Source of the DNA: Streptomyces abyssalis
GTDB taxonomy: Bacteria; Actinomycetota; Actinomycetes; Streptomycetales; Streptomycetaceae
Direction of reading: 5' to 3'
DNA: 64,000 nt
NCBI RefSeq assembly: GCF_001751365.1
Contig: NZ_LJGT01000038.1
Span: 174,466 to 238,465 of the forward strand
The notes under the pieces are model-generated. The model searched no databases. It was not told the origin of the DNA and saw nothing but the letters and a program-made list of their open reading frames with translations. This document shows, in pieces, positions 16,187-25,457 of this stretch. Position numbers and translations under genes: made by a program. Each line of letters begins with the position of its first letter. Within the stretch, counting starts at the first letter, position 1.

Positions 16187-18096
16187 GCACAGGTCCCGGG
16201 CCCCTGACTCCGGGACCCGCCCCGACGGCACCGGCGATCCCGGCGGATCTTGCGGCCCCGGCGGCGCCCGCGCCCGTGCTCAGCGACTGTCCGGCCGAAC
16301 GGGAGCTGCTGCTGCGGGTGCTGAGCGCACTCCTGCGCGAGGACGTCGCCGGCCTGCGCACCCGCTCCGCCGTGATCGGTGCCGCGGACGGCCGCTGGCT
16401 GCGGCTCGCCGCGGGCGGGAGGCGTGCCCTGCTGCTGCCCGTACGCGACGACGGGTTCCAGTGCACGATGGCGGCCCGTCTGCCGCTGCTGCGCCGGGAG
16501 CCGGAGGGCACCGACCTGACGACGGTCACCGACGTGCTCACGGCACTCTCCGCCATGGCCGACCCCGCCGACCGGCGCGGCTTCGACGCCTTCGCAGCCG
16601 AGTGCCGCGCGGACCTGCTGGCCCGCCGGCTGCACGCCGCGACCCGCGACGAGCTTCACGCACACGTCACGGCCCGCCACGGTGCGGATCCCGCGCACTG
16701 GCAGGGTCTTGCCGCGTCACTCGCCTTCGACGCTCTCGCGGCCCGCACGGACCACCCCGTGTATCCCGCTTCCCGGGCGCGGCCCGGCATGACGGCACAT
16801 CAACTGCGGTCCTGGGCACCGGAGTTCCATCCGGAGTTCCGGCTGCGGTGGCTCGCCCTGCCCGCGGAGGACGTCACCGTGGCAGGCGGCGGAGCAGCGG
16901 GCCGTGGAGCAGCGGGCGGTCCGGTCCCGGGTCCCGTGCTGCCCGTTCCGGGCGGCACCGTTCCGGGCGGCCCCGGTCCGTGCGGCCCGGGTGAGGGGGA
17001 ACTCCCCCGCGAACGGACGCGAAGCCATGTGCTGCTGCCGGTGCATCCCGCCACCGCCGGACGGCCGCTCGAAGAGGCCCTGGACGCGGCCGGCCTGCGC
17101 GGGCGGGCCACCCTGCTGGAGCAGCCGTATCTGGAGGCGGTCCCCACCCTGTCGATGCGGACCGTCGCCCTGGCCGGTCACCCCGGGACCCACCTCAAAC
17201 TGCCCCTGCCCACCTCCACGCTGGGCCTGCTGAACCGGCGCTCGATACGGCCGGGCACGCTGCGCGACGGAGCCGCCTGCCAGAGGCTGCTGGAACGGGT
17301 CATCGAGCGGGAACCGCGGTTCCGCGGCCGGGTGCTGCTCGCCGACGAGACCCGCTACGCGTCAGCGGGTCATGAACTGATGTCCGTGCTGGTCCGCCGC
17401 CTGCCGCCGGTCCTGGACGACTGCGTCGTCGTACCGCTGGCCGCGCTGGCGGCCCCGGGCCCGGACGGCCGCCCGGTCATCGGCTCGCTCGCCGACCGCT
17501 TCCACGGCGGCGACGTCGCCGCCCTCCTCGACGCGCTGCTGACGCTCCTGCTGGACTGGCAGACCACACTCTTCGGTTACGGCATCGCCCTGGAGTCCCA
17601 CCAGCAGAACGTCTCCCTCGTCCTCGGAGGCTCCGGCGGCCCCGGCCCGCGGCTGCTCTTCAAGGACAACGACGGACCACGCGTCAACACCGTCCGGCTG
17701 CGCCGCGCACTCCCCGGCGTCGGCCACGGGCGCCTCGGCTTCGACGACCCGCGCATCTGCGTCACCGAGGACGGACCGGTCACCGACCTGTTCACCACCG
17801 TCACCGTGCATCTGTGCGCGGGCGCATGGGCGTTCAGCCCCGGCCTGGGGACTTCCTCCGCGCGCGGAGCCCTGACCGGCCTCGTACGCAGGCGGCTGGC
17901 CGAAGCCGTGGAGCGGCTCGCCGCAGCGCACCGTACGGCGGCCGCCGTGCTGCGTTCCGAAGTGCTGGAGGCGCCCGAACTGCCCGTCAAAGCCATGGTC
18001 ACGGCCGGAACGCTCCTGACGAAGGCACGGTCCGGCGCCGCCGACATCAACAAGCACTACACCACTGGCCCCAACTACCTGTTGCGGAAGGCTTGA
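16183..18096 (+). CDS. IucA/IucC-family NRPS-independent siderophore synthetase 1
   Basis: A 637-residue NIS synthetase that adenylates a carboxylic acid and couples it to an amine. Recognisable parts are an N-terminal thumb, the ATP-site segment PTLSMRTVALAGHPGTHLKL (about 325-345), the catalytic core GYGIALESHQQNVSLVL and LLFKDNDGPRVN. Two features are odd. A Gly/Pro-rich insert of about 45 residues lies near 235-285. The HPWQ motif seen in the next gene is HPATA here. The start is GTG 16183, coupled to the ATP-grasp stop. With the neighbouring synthetase it would make two successive condensations. Confidence 0.92.
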   Translation: MSTGPGPLTPGPAPTAPAIPADLAAPAAPAPVLSDCPAERELLLRVLSALLREDVAGLRTRSAVIGAADGRWLRLAAGGRRALLLPVRDDGFQCTMAARLPLLRREPEGTDLTTVTDVLTALSAMADPADRRGFDAFAAECRADLLARRLHAATRDELHAHVTARHGADPAHWQGLAASLAFDALAARTDHPVYPASRARPGMTAHQLRSWAPEFHPEFRLRWLALPAEDVTVAGGGAAGRGAAGGPVPGPVLPVPGGTVPGGPGPCGPGEGELPRERTRSHVLLPVHPATAGRPLEEALDAAGLRGRATLLEQPYLEAVPTLSMRTVALAGHPGTHLKLPLPTSTLGLLNRRSIRPGTLRDGAACQRLLERVIEREPRFRGRVLLADETRYASAGHELMSVLVRRLPPVLDDCVVVPLAALAAPGPDGRPVIGSLADRFHGGDVAALLDALLTLLLDWQTTLFGYGIALESHQQNVSLVLGGSGGPGPRLLFKDNDGPRVNTVRLRRALPGVGHGRLGFDDPRICVTEDGPVTDLFTTVTVHLCAGAWAFSPGLGTSSARGALTGLVRRRLAEAVERLAAAHRTAAAVLRSEVLEAPELPVKAMVTAGTLLTKARSGAADINKHYTTGPNYLLRKA

Positions 18097-18102
18097 CCAC
18101 CC

Positions 18103-19836
18103 ATGTCCGGCACCACCACCGCCCAGCCGCCGGTTCCCGCCCCCGCCGTGCTGCCGAGCGCCGACGAGGCGGTCGTCCACACCCTCCTCAACTGCGTGCT
18201 GCGCGAGATGACGGACGAGGAGACACGGAGGATCACCGACGGCCGCCTTCTGCTGCGATTCCCGTTCACAGGTGCCGGACTGCGGGTGGCGCTGCGCCGC
18301 ACGTCCCTGACCGGCGCCCATCGCTTCACCGGCCCCGTGCAGGAACACAAGCCCAAGGGGTGGACGCGGATCGGCTGGCGACGGCTGGCCGCATTGGTGC
18401 ACGCCGAGCTCTCACTGCGCACCGGCACCCGCAACGACGAGTTCCTCGGCCAGGTCGCGGCGAGCCACCGGGCCGTCAGCAGCGCGCTCGCCCGCCCCCG
18501 TACGCCGCCGTGCCGTCCGCCGCGCACCGGCGGGTGGCTTGCCGCCTATCTCGGCAGCGAGCAGTCGCTGCTCCTCGGCCACCGGTTCCACCCCACCCCC
18601 AAGGCGCATGGTGCGGACCCCGCGACCTGGGCTGCGTACGCGCCCGAGGAGGGCGCCCGCTTCCCGCTCCGACTGCTCGCCGTGCGTGAGGACTTCGTCG
18701 TACAGGAATCCGCGGAACCTGGTGCGCTCACACCGCTGGACCGGGCCGGAGAGGCCCCCGCCGGGTTCAAGCTGCTGCCCGCACACCCATGGCAGTTCCG
18801 GCTGCTGCACCGGCACCCGGGCTTCGCGTCCGCCGTGGCGCGCGGTGATGTGCTCGACCTCGGCACCGGAGGCCCCCCCGTCACCCCGACCGCGTCGGTC
18901 CGTACCGTCCACGACGGCACCGCGTTCCTGAAGTTCAGCCTCGACGTACGGATCACCAACTGCCTGCGGAAGAACGCCCATTACGAACTCGCCGGGGCGG
19001 TTGCCCTCACCCGGCTGCTCGGGCCCACGCTCGACGACATGGCCGTGCGCCACCCCGGCGCGGTCGTGCTCCGCGAACCCGCCTACCGCAGCCTCGCGCT
19101 GCGCGGCCCCGACGGCAGTGCGGACCGGGCGCTGCTGGAAGGCTTCGGGGTGATCGTCCGGGAAGGTCTCGGGCCTCATGTGCCCGCCGGGGCAACGCCC
19201 CTGCTGGCGGCCGCACTTGCGGACGAGTACCCCACCGGTCCGGGGCGCGTCGCCGCGCTGCTGGACGGGGCGGGCCCGTCCGCCGCCACCGACTGGTGGG
19301 GCAGGTACGTGGACCTCGTCGTGCCGCCGGTGCTGTCCGCGTTCTTCGTCCACGGGCTGATCCTCGAACCTCACCTGCAGAACGTCGTCGTCTGCGTCGA
19401 CGAGGACGGTGCGCCGGTGCGGGTGGTCTTCCGGGACCTGGAGGGCACGAAACTGGTGACGGGAACGCACCGCGACGCGCTCGCCGCGCTGCCCGGGGAC
19501 GTCGCCCGCATGCTCACCTACGACGTCCGTCATGGCTGGGACCGGGTGGTCTACTGCCTGTTCGTCAACCATCTCGCCGAGACGCTGGCGGCGGTCGCCG
19601 ACCTGCACCCCGGCACCGAGCCGGCCCTGTGGCGGCGTGTACGGGACACCCTCGCCCGGTGTGCCGCGAACCTCGGCGAGCCGCCCCTGCTGCGGTCGCT
19701 GCTCGCCGGCGAGGCACTGCCCGCGAAGGCCAATCTGCTCACGCGCTGGCAGCGCGCGCCCGACCGCGAAGCCCGCTACGTCCGCCTGCCTTCCCCCCTG
19801 ACCGACGCGAACGTGACGGAGGAACCCGCGAGTTGA
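18103..19836 (+). CDS. IucA/IucC-family NRPS-independent siderophore synthetase 2
   Basis: A 577-residue NIS synthetase with the complete motif set: LLPAHPWQFRLL (about 225), the ATP-binding TASVRTVHDGTAFLKFSLDV (about 263-282), RITNCLRKN, HGLILEPHLQNVVVCV and VVFRDLEGTKLV. Both this enzyme and its upstream paralogue are needed when two carboxylates or two amine ends are joined, as for rhizoferrin, staphyloferrin or desferrioxamine-type scaffolds. It starts 6 bp after the previous stop. Its own stop overlaps the TTG start of the decarboxylase by TTGA. Confidence 0.93.
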   Translation: MSGTTTAQPPVPAPAVLPSADEAVVHTLLNCVLREMTDEETRRITDGRLLLRFPFTGAGLRVALRRTSLTGAHRFTGPVQEHKPKGWTRIGWRRLAALVHAELSLRTGTRNDEFLGQVAASHRAVSSALARPRTPPCRPPRTGGWLAAYLGSEQSLLLGHRFHPTPKAHGADPATWAAYAPEEGARFPLRLLAVREDFVVQESAEPGALTPLDRAGEAPAGFKLLPAHPWQFRLLHRHPGFASAVARGDVLDLGTGGPPVTPTASVRTVHDGTAFLKFSLDVRITNCLRKNAHYELAGAVALTRLLGPTLDDMAVRHPGAVVLREPAYRSLALRGPDGSADRALLEGFGVIVREGLGPHVPAGATPLLAAALADEYPTGPGRVAALLDGAGPSAATDWWGRYVDLVVPPVLSAFFVHGLILEPHLQNVVVCVDEDGAPVRVVFRDLEGTKLVTGTHRDALAALPGDVARMLTYDVRHGWDRVVYCLFVNHLAETLAAVADLHPGTEPALWRRVRDTLARCAANLGEPPLLRSLLAGEALPAKANLLTRWQRAPDREARYVRLPSPLTDANVTEEPAS

Positions 19837-21065
19837 GCCTGCTCACCCCTGCCGTGCGGGACGCGGCCCTTGCCCTCGCCCCCCACGAACTGCCCTGCTA
19901 CATCTACGATCTGGGCGCGCTGCGGCAGCACGCGGCCGCCGTGCGCGCGGCCCTCCCGGAGCCGGTGGAGCTGTACTACGCGGCCAAGGCCAATCCGGAG
20001 GCGGAGATCCTGCGGGCGCTGGCACCGTACACGGACGGGTTCGAGGTCTCCTCCGGCGGTGAACTCACCCACGTACGCGCCGCTGTTCACGACCGGCCGC
20101 TCGCCTTCGGCGGCCCCGGCAAGACGCCGGAGGAGATCGCGTCGGCGCTGGCCGCCGGTGTGCGGCGCTTCCACGTGGAGAGTCTCCACGAACTGCGGCT
20201 CCTCGCCCGGCTGACCGCCCGTCACCACACGGGGACGACAGCACGGCCACGCGTGCTGGTCCGCTTCGACCCGCCGGTCACCGCGGACGCCCTGGCCGGC
20301 AGCGCCCTGGCCATGGGGGGCCGTCCCACCCCGTTCGGCATGGAACCGGCAGCGGCGGCCGAGGCCCTGCGGATGTTCCGCGACGGCTCGCTGCCCGGCC
20401 TGGAACTGGCCGGCCTGCACGCCCATCTGGCCAGCGGTCTGGGCGCCGGCGCACAGCTGGCGCTCACCGAGGAGGTCGTCGCCGAGGCCTCCGCCCTCGC
20501 CGCGCGGTGCGGCGTCCGGCTGCGCGAACTCACGGTCGGCGGCGGCATGGCCGTCGACTACTCCCGCCCGGCGGCACGCTTCGACTGGTCCGCCTTCGGT
20601 ACGGGAATGGCCCGGATCGCCGAGCGGTACCCGGGCCCCGTACTGCGGATCGAGCCGGGGCGGGCGCTGACGGCGTACTGCGGCTGGTACGCGACCGAGG
20701 TGCTGGATGTGAAGCGCAGCAAGGGCGAGGACTTCGCGGTGGTCCGCGGCGGCACCCACCATCTGCGTACGCCTGCGGCGAAGGGACACGACCAGCCGGC
20801 CGAGGTCCTCGCCGTGGAGCGCTGGCCGCATTCGCTGCCCCGTCCGGCCGCGCAGGACGACCGCGTCACCTTCACCGGGCAGCTGTGCACCCCCAAGGAC
20901 GTACTGGCCCGGCGCGCGCCGGCAGCAGGGGTCCGGGCGGGCGACAGGGCGGTGTTCGCTCTGGCGGGCGCGTATGCGTGGAACATCTCCCACCACGACT
21001 TCCTGATGCACCCCCCGCCCGGGTTCCGCTTCCTGCACCCGCCGGAGCCCGGCACCGGCGGATGA
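19833..21065 (+). CDS. PLP-dependent decarboxylase (alanine racemase-fold; SbnH/DapDC-like)
   Basis: A 410-residue fold type III PLP enzyme. The Schiff-base lysine is Lys52 in YYAAKANPEAEIL. Other family marks are LHAHLASG, the PLP phosphate loop VGGGMAVDY, IEPGRAL, GQLCTPKDVL (catalytic Cys and substrate-binding Asp) and the C-terminal GAYAWNISHHDFL. This is the architecture of diaminopimelate/ornithine decarboxylases and of SbnH, which decarboxylates a citryl-diaminopropionate intermediate in staphyloferrin B synthesis. Here it likely supplies or trims the diamine unit. The start is TTG 19833 with GGAGGAA about 10 nt upstream, overlapping the previous stop. Confidence 0.88.
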   Translation: MSLLTPAVRDAALALAPHELPCYIYDLGALRQHAAAVRAALPEPVELYYAAKANPEAEILRALAPYTDGFEVSSGGELTHVRAAVHDRPLAFGGPGKTPEEIASALAAGVRRFHVESLHELRLLARLTARHHTGTTARPRVLVRFDPPVTADALAGSALAMGGRPTPFGMEPAAAAEALRMFRDGSLPGLELAGLHAHLASGLGAGAQLALTEEVVAEASALAARCGVRLRELTVGGGMAVDYSRPAARFDWSAFGTGMARIAERYPGPVLRIEPGRALTAYCGWYATEVLDVKRSKGEDFAVVRGGTHHLRTPAAKGHDQPAEVLAVERWPHSLPRPAAQDDRVTFTGQLCTPKDVLARRAPAAGVRAGDRAVFALAGAYAWNISHHDFLMHPPPGFRFLHPPEPGTGG

Positions 21066-21081
21066 ACGCCCGCGCGGGCGT
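21066..21081. terminator. Short palindrome between convergent siderophore genes
   Basis: ACGCCCGCGCGGGCGT is a perfect 16-bp palindrome directly after the decarboxylase stop and 15 bp before the end of the convergent SIP gene. It may act as a bidirectional terminator, although there is no loop sequence or U-tract. Confidence 0.35.
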
Positions 21082-21096
21082 CCGTAAGTCCTCTGT

Positions 21097-21822
21097 TCAG
21101 AGTCCGGTGCGGCCGGTCGCCCAGTACGGCTGGGTGCGGACGGCACGTCTGTCGAGGCCGTACCGCGTGCGCAGCACGTCGCGTTGCCGCTGTATCGAGC
21201 CCCCGTGCCCGGCGAGGTAGACGGTCTGCGGCGCGAGAGCGCGGACGTGCTCGCCGGCACCGCTCAGCCACTCGTCGAGCGCGGCGCCGTGCTCCTCGCC
21301 CGCGGCCAGGACGACCGCGCCGGGGAGCAGCGTGCGGACGTAGTCGCAGTCCGGCGGTTCGGTCTCGACGGCGACGAGCAGCCGTGCACCCTCCGCGTTC
21401 GCCCGTTCCGTCAGCCCCGCCATCAGCCCGAGCGTGCTCGCGTCCCCCATGGCGAGTGCCGCTCCCGGCGAGGTCCAGCGGAAACTTCTCGCCGACTCCA
21501 GCCCGCACCAGATGATCTCCTCGCCGGGCACGAGCGATTCGATCAGGGCCAGTCCGGGAGCACCGGTGCGGCCGTGGTGGTGGAAGAGGACGGTGACCGT
21601 GCCGGCGTCCGGGTCGTGCAACTCGGGTGTGTAGTGGCGGAATTCGCTGCCGCGCACGCGGAACGCCGTGACGTCGCACGGCGAGACACTCCGGGACTTG
21701 AGCGAGGGGCTCTGGAAGGTGACGCGCAGCAGCGAAGGAGACGGGCGTTCGACGGACGTCACGCTCGTCGTGAACCCGCGTCGCTCCGCGTAGTCGGCGA
21801 GAACCTTCGGAACCCGCGCCAT
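21097..21822 (-). CDS. Siderophore-interacting protein (FAD-dependent ferric reductase)
   Basis: A 241-residue SIP-family flavoprotein. The FAD-binding motif is FRHYTPELHD (about 61-70), close to the family RxYTxR signature. The C-terminal half has the NAD(P)H-binding elements LVAVETEPPDCDYV and VYLAGHGGSIQRQRDVL. The family releases iron from imported siderophores in the cytosol. ATG 21822 with GGGAGG 6 nt upstream was preferred over ATG 21840. The near-perfect iron palindrome starts 52 bp upstream. With the FhuF-like gene this locus encodes two different iron-release enzymes. Confidence 0.9.
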   Translation of the reverse strand: MARVPKVLADYAERRGFTTSVTSVERPSPSLLRVTFQSPSLKSRSVSPCDVTAFRVRGSEFRHYTPELHDPDAGTVTVLFHHHGRTGAPGLALIESLVPGEEIIWCGLESARSFRWTSPGAALAMGDASTLGLMAGLTERANAEGARLLVAVETEPPDCDYVRTLLPGAVVLAAGEEHGAALDEWLSGAGEHVRALAPQTVYLAGHGGSIQRQRDVLRTRYGLDRRAVRTQPYWATGRTGL

Positions 21823-21874
21823 GCGTCGCCTCCCTGACACGTGATGGCCGGAAGCGCCGTATCACTCCCGTACG

Positions 21875-21905
21875 AGTTGATTAGGTTAGCCTAACCTAAT
21901 CAACT
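21875..21905. promoter_or_regulatory. Extended iron box, 31-bp near-perfect palindrome
   Basis: Centred on 21890, the arms AGTTGATTAGGTTAG and its complement differ only at the central base. The inner 19 bp (TTAGGTTAGCCTAACCTAA) is an almost ideal IdeR/DmdR1 operator. It lies between the SIP gene (minus strand) and the leader of metE (plus strand) and is best placed to control the SIP gene. Confidence 0.93.
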
Positions 21906-22011
21906 TGGCGAGCGGTTCGTACAGCGGGGCTGGGCCGCACCGGCACCGCCGGGAGCAGGGCGGACGAGGGGCGGTGTTCCGTACTGGCTCTTTCCGCCCT
22001 AGTCTGAAACC

Positions 22012-22212
22012 GCAGCTGGTTCGTCCTGCCCGCCAGGCAGGCACGTCGCAAGAGGGAACCCGGTGGAATTCCGGGACTGCCCCGCAGCGGTGAGTGGGAA
22101 CGAACGCCGTCATACGCACTGGGCCCGAGCGGGCCCGGGAAGCGACGGCCAGTAGGCGTCCGCCTTCGAAGCGGACGTGCCCGCGAGTCCGAAGACCTGC
22201 CCGTTGCCCGCA
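22012..22212 (+). promoter_or_regulatory. Cobalamin riboswitch upstream of metE
   Basis: Conserved pieces are in order: the core AGAGGGAACCCGGTGGAATT, CCGGGACTGCCCCGCAGCGG with GTGAG (about 22050-22094), a long variable arm, a GACGGCCAGTAGGCG segment and the closing GAGTCCGAAGACCTGCC at 22185-22201. Cobalamin riboswitches repress metE when B12 is available so that MetH is used instead. The aptamer begins about 100 bp after the iron box and ends about 170 bp before the metE start. Confidence 0.95.
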
Positions 22213-22379
22213 TGTGACCGTTCACGTGCGGTGTCCCAGTGACCTCGAGGGCGGGTCGGCGACCACAGCACCAGACGCACAGCCGCACACGACCGTGTGC
22301 CCTGCCGTCCGGTGCCGTGTTTCCTTCGCGCTCTCCTCCCTCACCGGGGCACGTCCGAATCGTTCGCGAAGGAGAGTTC

Positions 22380-24698
22380 GTGACAGCGAAGTCCGCAGCC
22401 GCGGCAGCACGGCCCACCGTGTACGGCTTCCCCCGTCAGGGCCAGAACCGGGAACTGAAGAAGGCCATCGAGGGCTACTGGAAGGGCCGCGTCACCGCGG
22501 ACTCCCTCCGGGAGACCGCGGCGGGCCTGCGTCGTTCCAACTGGCAGCTGCTGGCCGACGCCGGCATCGACGAGGTCCCGACCGGGGACTTCTCCTACTA
22601 CGACCACGTCCTGGACACCAGCGTCATGGTCGGCGCCGTCCCTGAACGCCACCGCTCCGCCGTCGCGGCGGACGCCCTCGACGGGTTCTTCGCCATGGCA
22701 CGGGGCACGCAGGATGTGGCGCCGCTGGAGATGACCAAGTGGTTCGACACCAACTACCACTACCTGGTCCCCGAGCTCGGCCCCGGCACAGAGTTCACCG
22801 CCGACAGCACCAAGCAGGTCGCCGAGTTCAAGGAAGCTCTCGCCCTCGGCCACACCCCGCGGCCCGTCCTGGTCGGCCCCGTCACGTATCTGCTCCTGTC
22901 CAAGCCCGCCCCGGGTGTCGCCGCCGACTTCGACCCGCTCACACTGCTCGACAGGCTGCTGCCCGTCTACGGGGAGGTCCTGGCGGACCTGCGCGCGGCC
23001 GGGGCGGAATGGGTCCAGCTCGACGAGCCGGCCCTCGTCCAGGACCGCACCGCCGCCGAACTGAACGCGGCGTCCCGCGCCTACCGTGACCTCGGGGCCC
23101 TCAAGGACCGTCCGAAGCTGCTGGTCGCCTCGTACTTCGACCGCCTCGGCGAGGCCCTGCCGGTCCTGGCCAAGGCACCCGTGGAGGGCCTCGCGATCGA
23201 CTTCACCGAGGCCGCCGCCGCGAACCTCGACGATCTGGCCAAGGCCGGCGGGCTCAAGGGCAAGCGCCTGGTCGCCGGCGTGGTCAACGGCCGCAACATC
23301 TGGATCAACGACCTGGAGAAGTCGCTCTCCACGCTGGGCACGCTGCTCGGTCTCGCCGACCGGGTCGACGTGGCCGCTTCCTGCTCGCTGCTGCACGTAC
23401 CGATCGACACGGGCGCCGAGCGGGACATCGACCAGCAGATCCTGCGCTGGCTCGCCTTCGCCCGGCAGAAGGCCAACGAGGTCGCCGTCCTCGCCAAGGG
23501 CCTCAGCGGCGGCACCGACTCGATCACGGCGGACCTCACCGCCAACCGGGCCGACCTGGCCTCCCGCGCCGGATCGGCCATCACCCACGACCCCGCCGTA
23601 CGGGCCAGGGCAGGGGCGATCACCGACGCCGACGGACGCCGCTCCCAGCCCTACACCGAGCGTGCGAAGGCCCAGCGGGAACACCTCGGGCTGCCGCTGC
23701 TGCCGACGACCACGATCGGCTCCTTCCCGCAGACCACCGAACTGCGCACCGCCCGCGCCGACTTGCGCAAGGGGAAGATCGACACCGCCGGCTACGAGGA
23801 GCGCATCAAGACCGAGATCCAGCAGGTGCTCTCCTTCCAGGAGAAGGCCGGGATCGACGTCCTGGTGCACGGCGAGCCCGAACGCAACGACATGGTGCAG
23901 TACTTCGCCGAGCAGCTCACCGGCTACCTCGCCACACAGCAGGGCTGGGTGCAGTCCTACGGCACCCGCTACGTACGGCCCCCGGTCCTGGCGGGCGACA
24001 TCTCCCGCCCCGAGCCGATGACCGTGCCCTGGACGACGTACGCCCAGTCGCTCACGCAGCGTCCGGTCAAGGGCATGCTCACCGGCCCGGTCACCATGCT
24101 GGCCTGGTCGTTCGTCCGCGACGACCAGCCCCTCGGGGACACCGCCCGGCAGGTCGCCCTCGCGCTGCGCGACGAGGTCCAGGACCTGGAGGCGGCGGGC
24201 ACGTCGGTCATCCAGGTCGACGAGCCCGCGCTGCGCGAGACCCTGCCGCTGCGTGCCGCCAACCGCCCCGCCTACCTGGAGTGGGCGACGGAGTCCTTCC
24301 GGCTCAGCACGAGCGGCGTGCGGCCGGCCACGCAGATCCACACGCACATGTGCTACGCCGAGTTCGGCGACATCATCCAGGCCATCGACGACATCGACGC
24401 CGACGTCATCAGCCTGGAGGCGGCCCGGTCGCACATGCAGGTGGCCCGCGAACTGGCGGCACACGGCTACCCGCGCGAAGCCGGTCCCGGCGTCTACGAC
24501 ATCCACTCGCCGCGCGTCCCGAGCGCCGACGAGGCAGCGGCCCTCCTGCGCAAGGGACTTGAGGCCATTCCGGCCGAGCGGCTGTGGGTCAATCCCGACT
24601 GCGGCCTGAAGACCCGCGGCTGGCCCGAGACCCGTACCTCGCTGGAGAACCTCGTCGCGGCGGCCGCGACGGTGAGGGCGGAACTGCCGGCGTCCTGA
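22380..24698 (+). CDS. metE: Cobalamin-independent methionine synthase
   Basis: A 772-residue enzyme that transfers a methyl group from 5-methyltetrahydropteroyl-triglutamate to homocysteine. The N-terminal domain starts [20 protein letters not shown]. The catalytic C-terminal domain begins with [14 protein letters not shown]. Zinc ligands are visible in [11 protein letters not shown] (His, Cys) and [11 protein letters not shown] (Cys). GTG 22380 is preceded by AAGGAGAG. It is controlled by the cobalamin riboswitch upstream and ends at a strong hairpin. Confidence 0.97.
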   Translation: MTAKSAAAAARPTVYGFPRQGQNRELKKAIEGYWKGRVTADSLRETAAGLRRSNWQLLADAGIDEVPTGDFSYYDHVLDTSVMVGAVPERHRSAVAADALDGFFAMARGTQDVAPLEMTKWFDTNYHYLVPELGPGTEFTADSTKQVAEFKEALALGHTPRPVLVGPVTYLLLSKPAPGVAADFDPLTLLDRLLPVYGEVLADLRAAGAEWVQLDEPALVQDRTAAELNAASRAYRDLGALKDRPKLLVASYFDRLGEALPVLAKAPVEGLAIDFTEAAAANLDDLAKAGGLKGKRLVAGVVNGRNIWINDLEKSLSTLGTLLGLADRVDVAASCSLLHVPIDTGAERDIDQQILRWLAFARQKANEVAVLAKGLSGGTDSITADLTANRADLASRAGSAITHDPAVRARAGAITDADGRRSQPYTERAKAQREHLGLPLLPTTTIGSFPQTTELRTARADLRKGKIDTAGYEERIKTEIQQVLSFQEKAGIDVLVHGEPERNDMVQYFAEQLTGYLATQQGWVQSYGTRYVRPPVLAGDISRPEPMTVPWTTYAQSLTQRPVKGMLTGPVTMLAWSFVRDDQPLGDTARQVALALRDEVQDLEAAGTSVIQVDEPALRETLPLRAANRPAYLEWATESFRLSTSGVRPATQIHTHMCYAEFGDIIQAIDDIDADVISLEAARSHMQVARELAAHGYPREAGPGVYDIHSPRVPSADEAAALLRKGLEAIPAERLWVNPDCGLKTRGWPETRTSLENLVAAAATVRAELPAS

Positions 24699-24710
24699 CA
24701 CCCACCCGGG

Positions 24711-24756
24711 CCGGGGGCCGGGAGAGCGGCGAACGCTGCCCTCTCCCGGCCCCCGG
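24711..24756. terminator. Strong bidirectional terminator hairpin
   Basis: A 16-bp perfect stem: CCGGGGGCCGGGAGAG (24711-24726) pairs with CTCTCCCGGCCCCCGG (24741-24756) around a 14-nt loop. It sits between the stop of metE (24698) and the end of the convergent membrane-protein gene (24759), so it can serve both. Confidence 0.88.
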
Positions 24757-24758
24757 TC

Positions 24759-25145
24759 TCATCCGGCCAGGGGTTGCCGTGCGGTGCGCCCCTCTCGTTC
24801 TCCGGTTACGCGGCCGGGTCTCGTCCTCGCCGCGATGCCGTGTCCGATGAAGAGGTAAACGAGGGCGGGCAGGCCGTAGTTGAGGGCGAGGATCAGGTGC
24901 TCGTTCTGCGCTGCGGAGATGTTCTGGGACCAGCCGGCGATCCAGTACGCCATGTCTTCCACGTACTGGACGAACAAGTTGGCCTTGTCGGCGCCGGACA
25001 GGTGGAGAACGATCCACAGGGCCACGAAAGCCGCTGCGATGTCGGCGACCGTGTGGACGGCGAACGCCGTCCATTTCGACGGCGATTCCTTACGAGGACC
25101 GCCCTGCCGATGGCTCGTGGGGGCGGGTGCGTGGGCGTGACTCAT
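24759..25145 (-). CDS. Small membrane protein of unknown function
   Basis: 128 residues. A His/Pro-rich N-terminus (about 1-25) precedes an amphipathic or membrane segment [20 protein letters not shown] (about 33-52). After a loop with [20 protein letters not shown], a last membrane helix ([19 protein letters not shown], about 88-106) is followed by an Arg-rich tail. GGAG lies 5 nt before ATG 25145, and third-position GC is high, so it is a real gene. No family is recognised. Confidence 0.75.
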   Translation of the reverse strand: MSHAHAPAPTSHRQGGPRKESPSKWTAFAVHTVADIAAAFVALWIVLHLSGADKANLFVQYVEDMAYWIAGWSQNISAAQNEHLILALNYGLPALVYLFIGHGIAARTRPGRVTGEREGRTARQPLAG

Positions 25146-25457
25146 TACGCTCCGGTCCCTGGGGTACGAATTCCTGGCGGAGCAGGGCCGAGGCGTGGCG
25201 GACGCGATGAGCCGGTCTCTCTGCTCCGAGAGACTCATCGCCTCCTGCTACGCGTGAACCCGCGCGGCCTCTGCCCTGTCCCCAGGCACTCCGGGGAACA
25301 CGCCCTGACCGCGTCGCGTGGTTGCATGCCCCCCGAAGTGGTTACGAGAGTTCCACACCCGTTTCACAGGGATAGGTGCGGCGGATTCCCCGTTTAGTGG
25401 GGCAATGCAGCCGCCGGCGGCCGAGGATGCCACTACGCCGGGCAGTACGGTTCCGGG
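25146..25457. other. Intergenic region with a 14-bp imperfect hairpin
   Basis: The 312-bp gap holds no gene. It contains a hairpin at 25204-25241: GCGATGA and GTCTCTC on the left pair with GAGAGAC and TCATCGC on the right, with a 4-nt bulge and a 6-nt loop. A second small stem, CCCC-N7-GGGG, lies near 25390-25404, just upstream of the BtuF-like gene. No cobalamin aptamer is visible here. Confidence 0.6.

Noticed and set aside
22341..24701. 786-codon minus-strand frame antisense to metE
   Set aside because: No recognisable protein, mirror-image composition of the metE coding strand, and metE itself is certain.
25146..25457. Cobalamin riboswitch for the BtuF-like gene
   Set aside because: None of the conserved core or B12-box segments seen at the four real aptamers is present.
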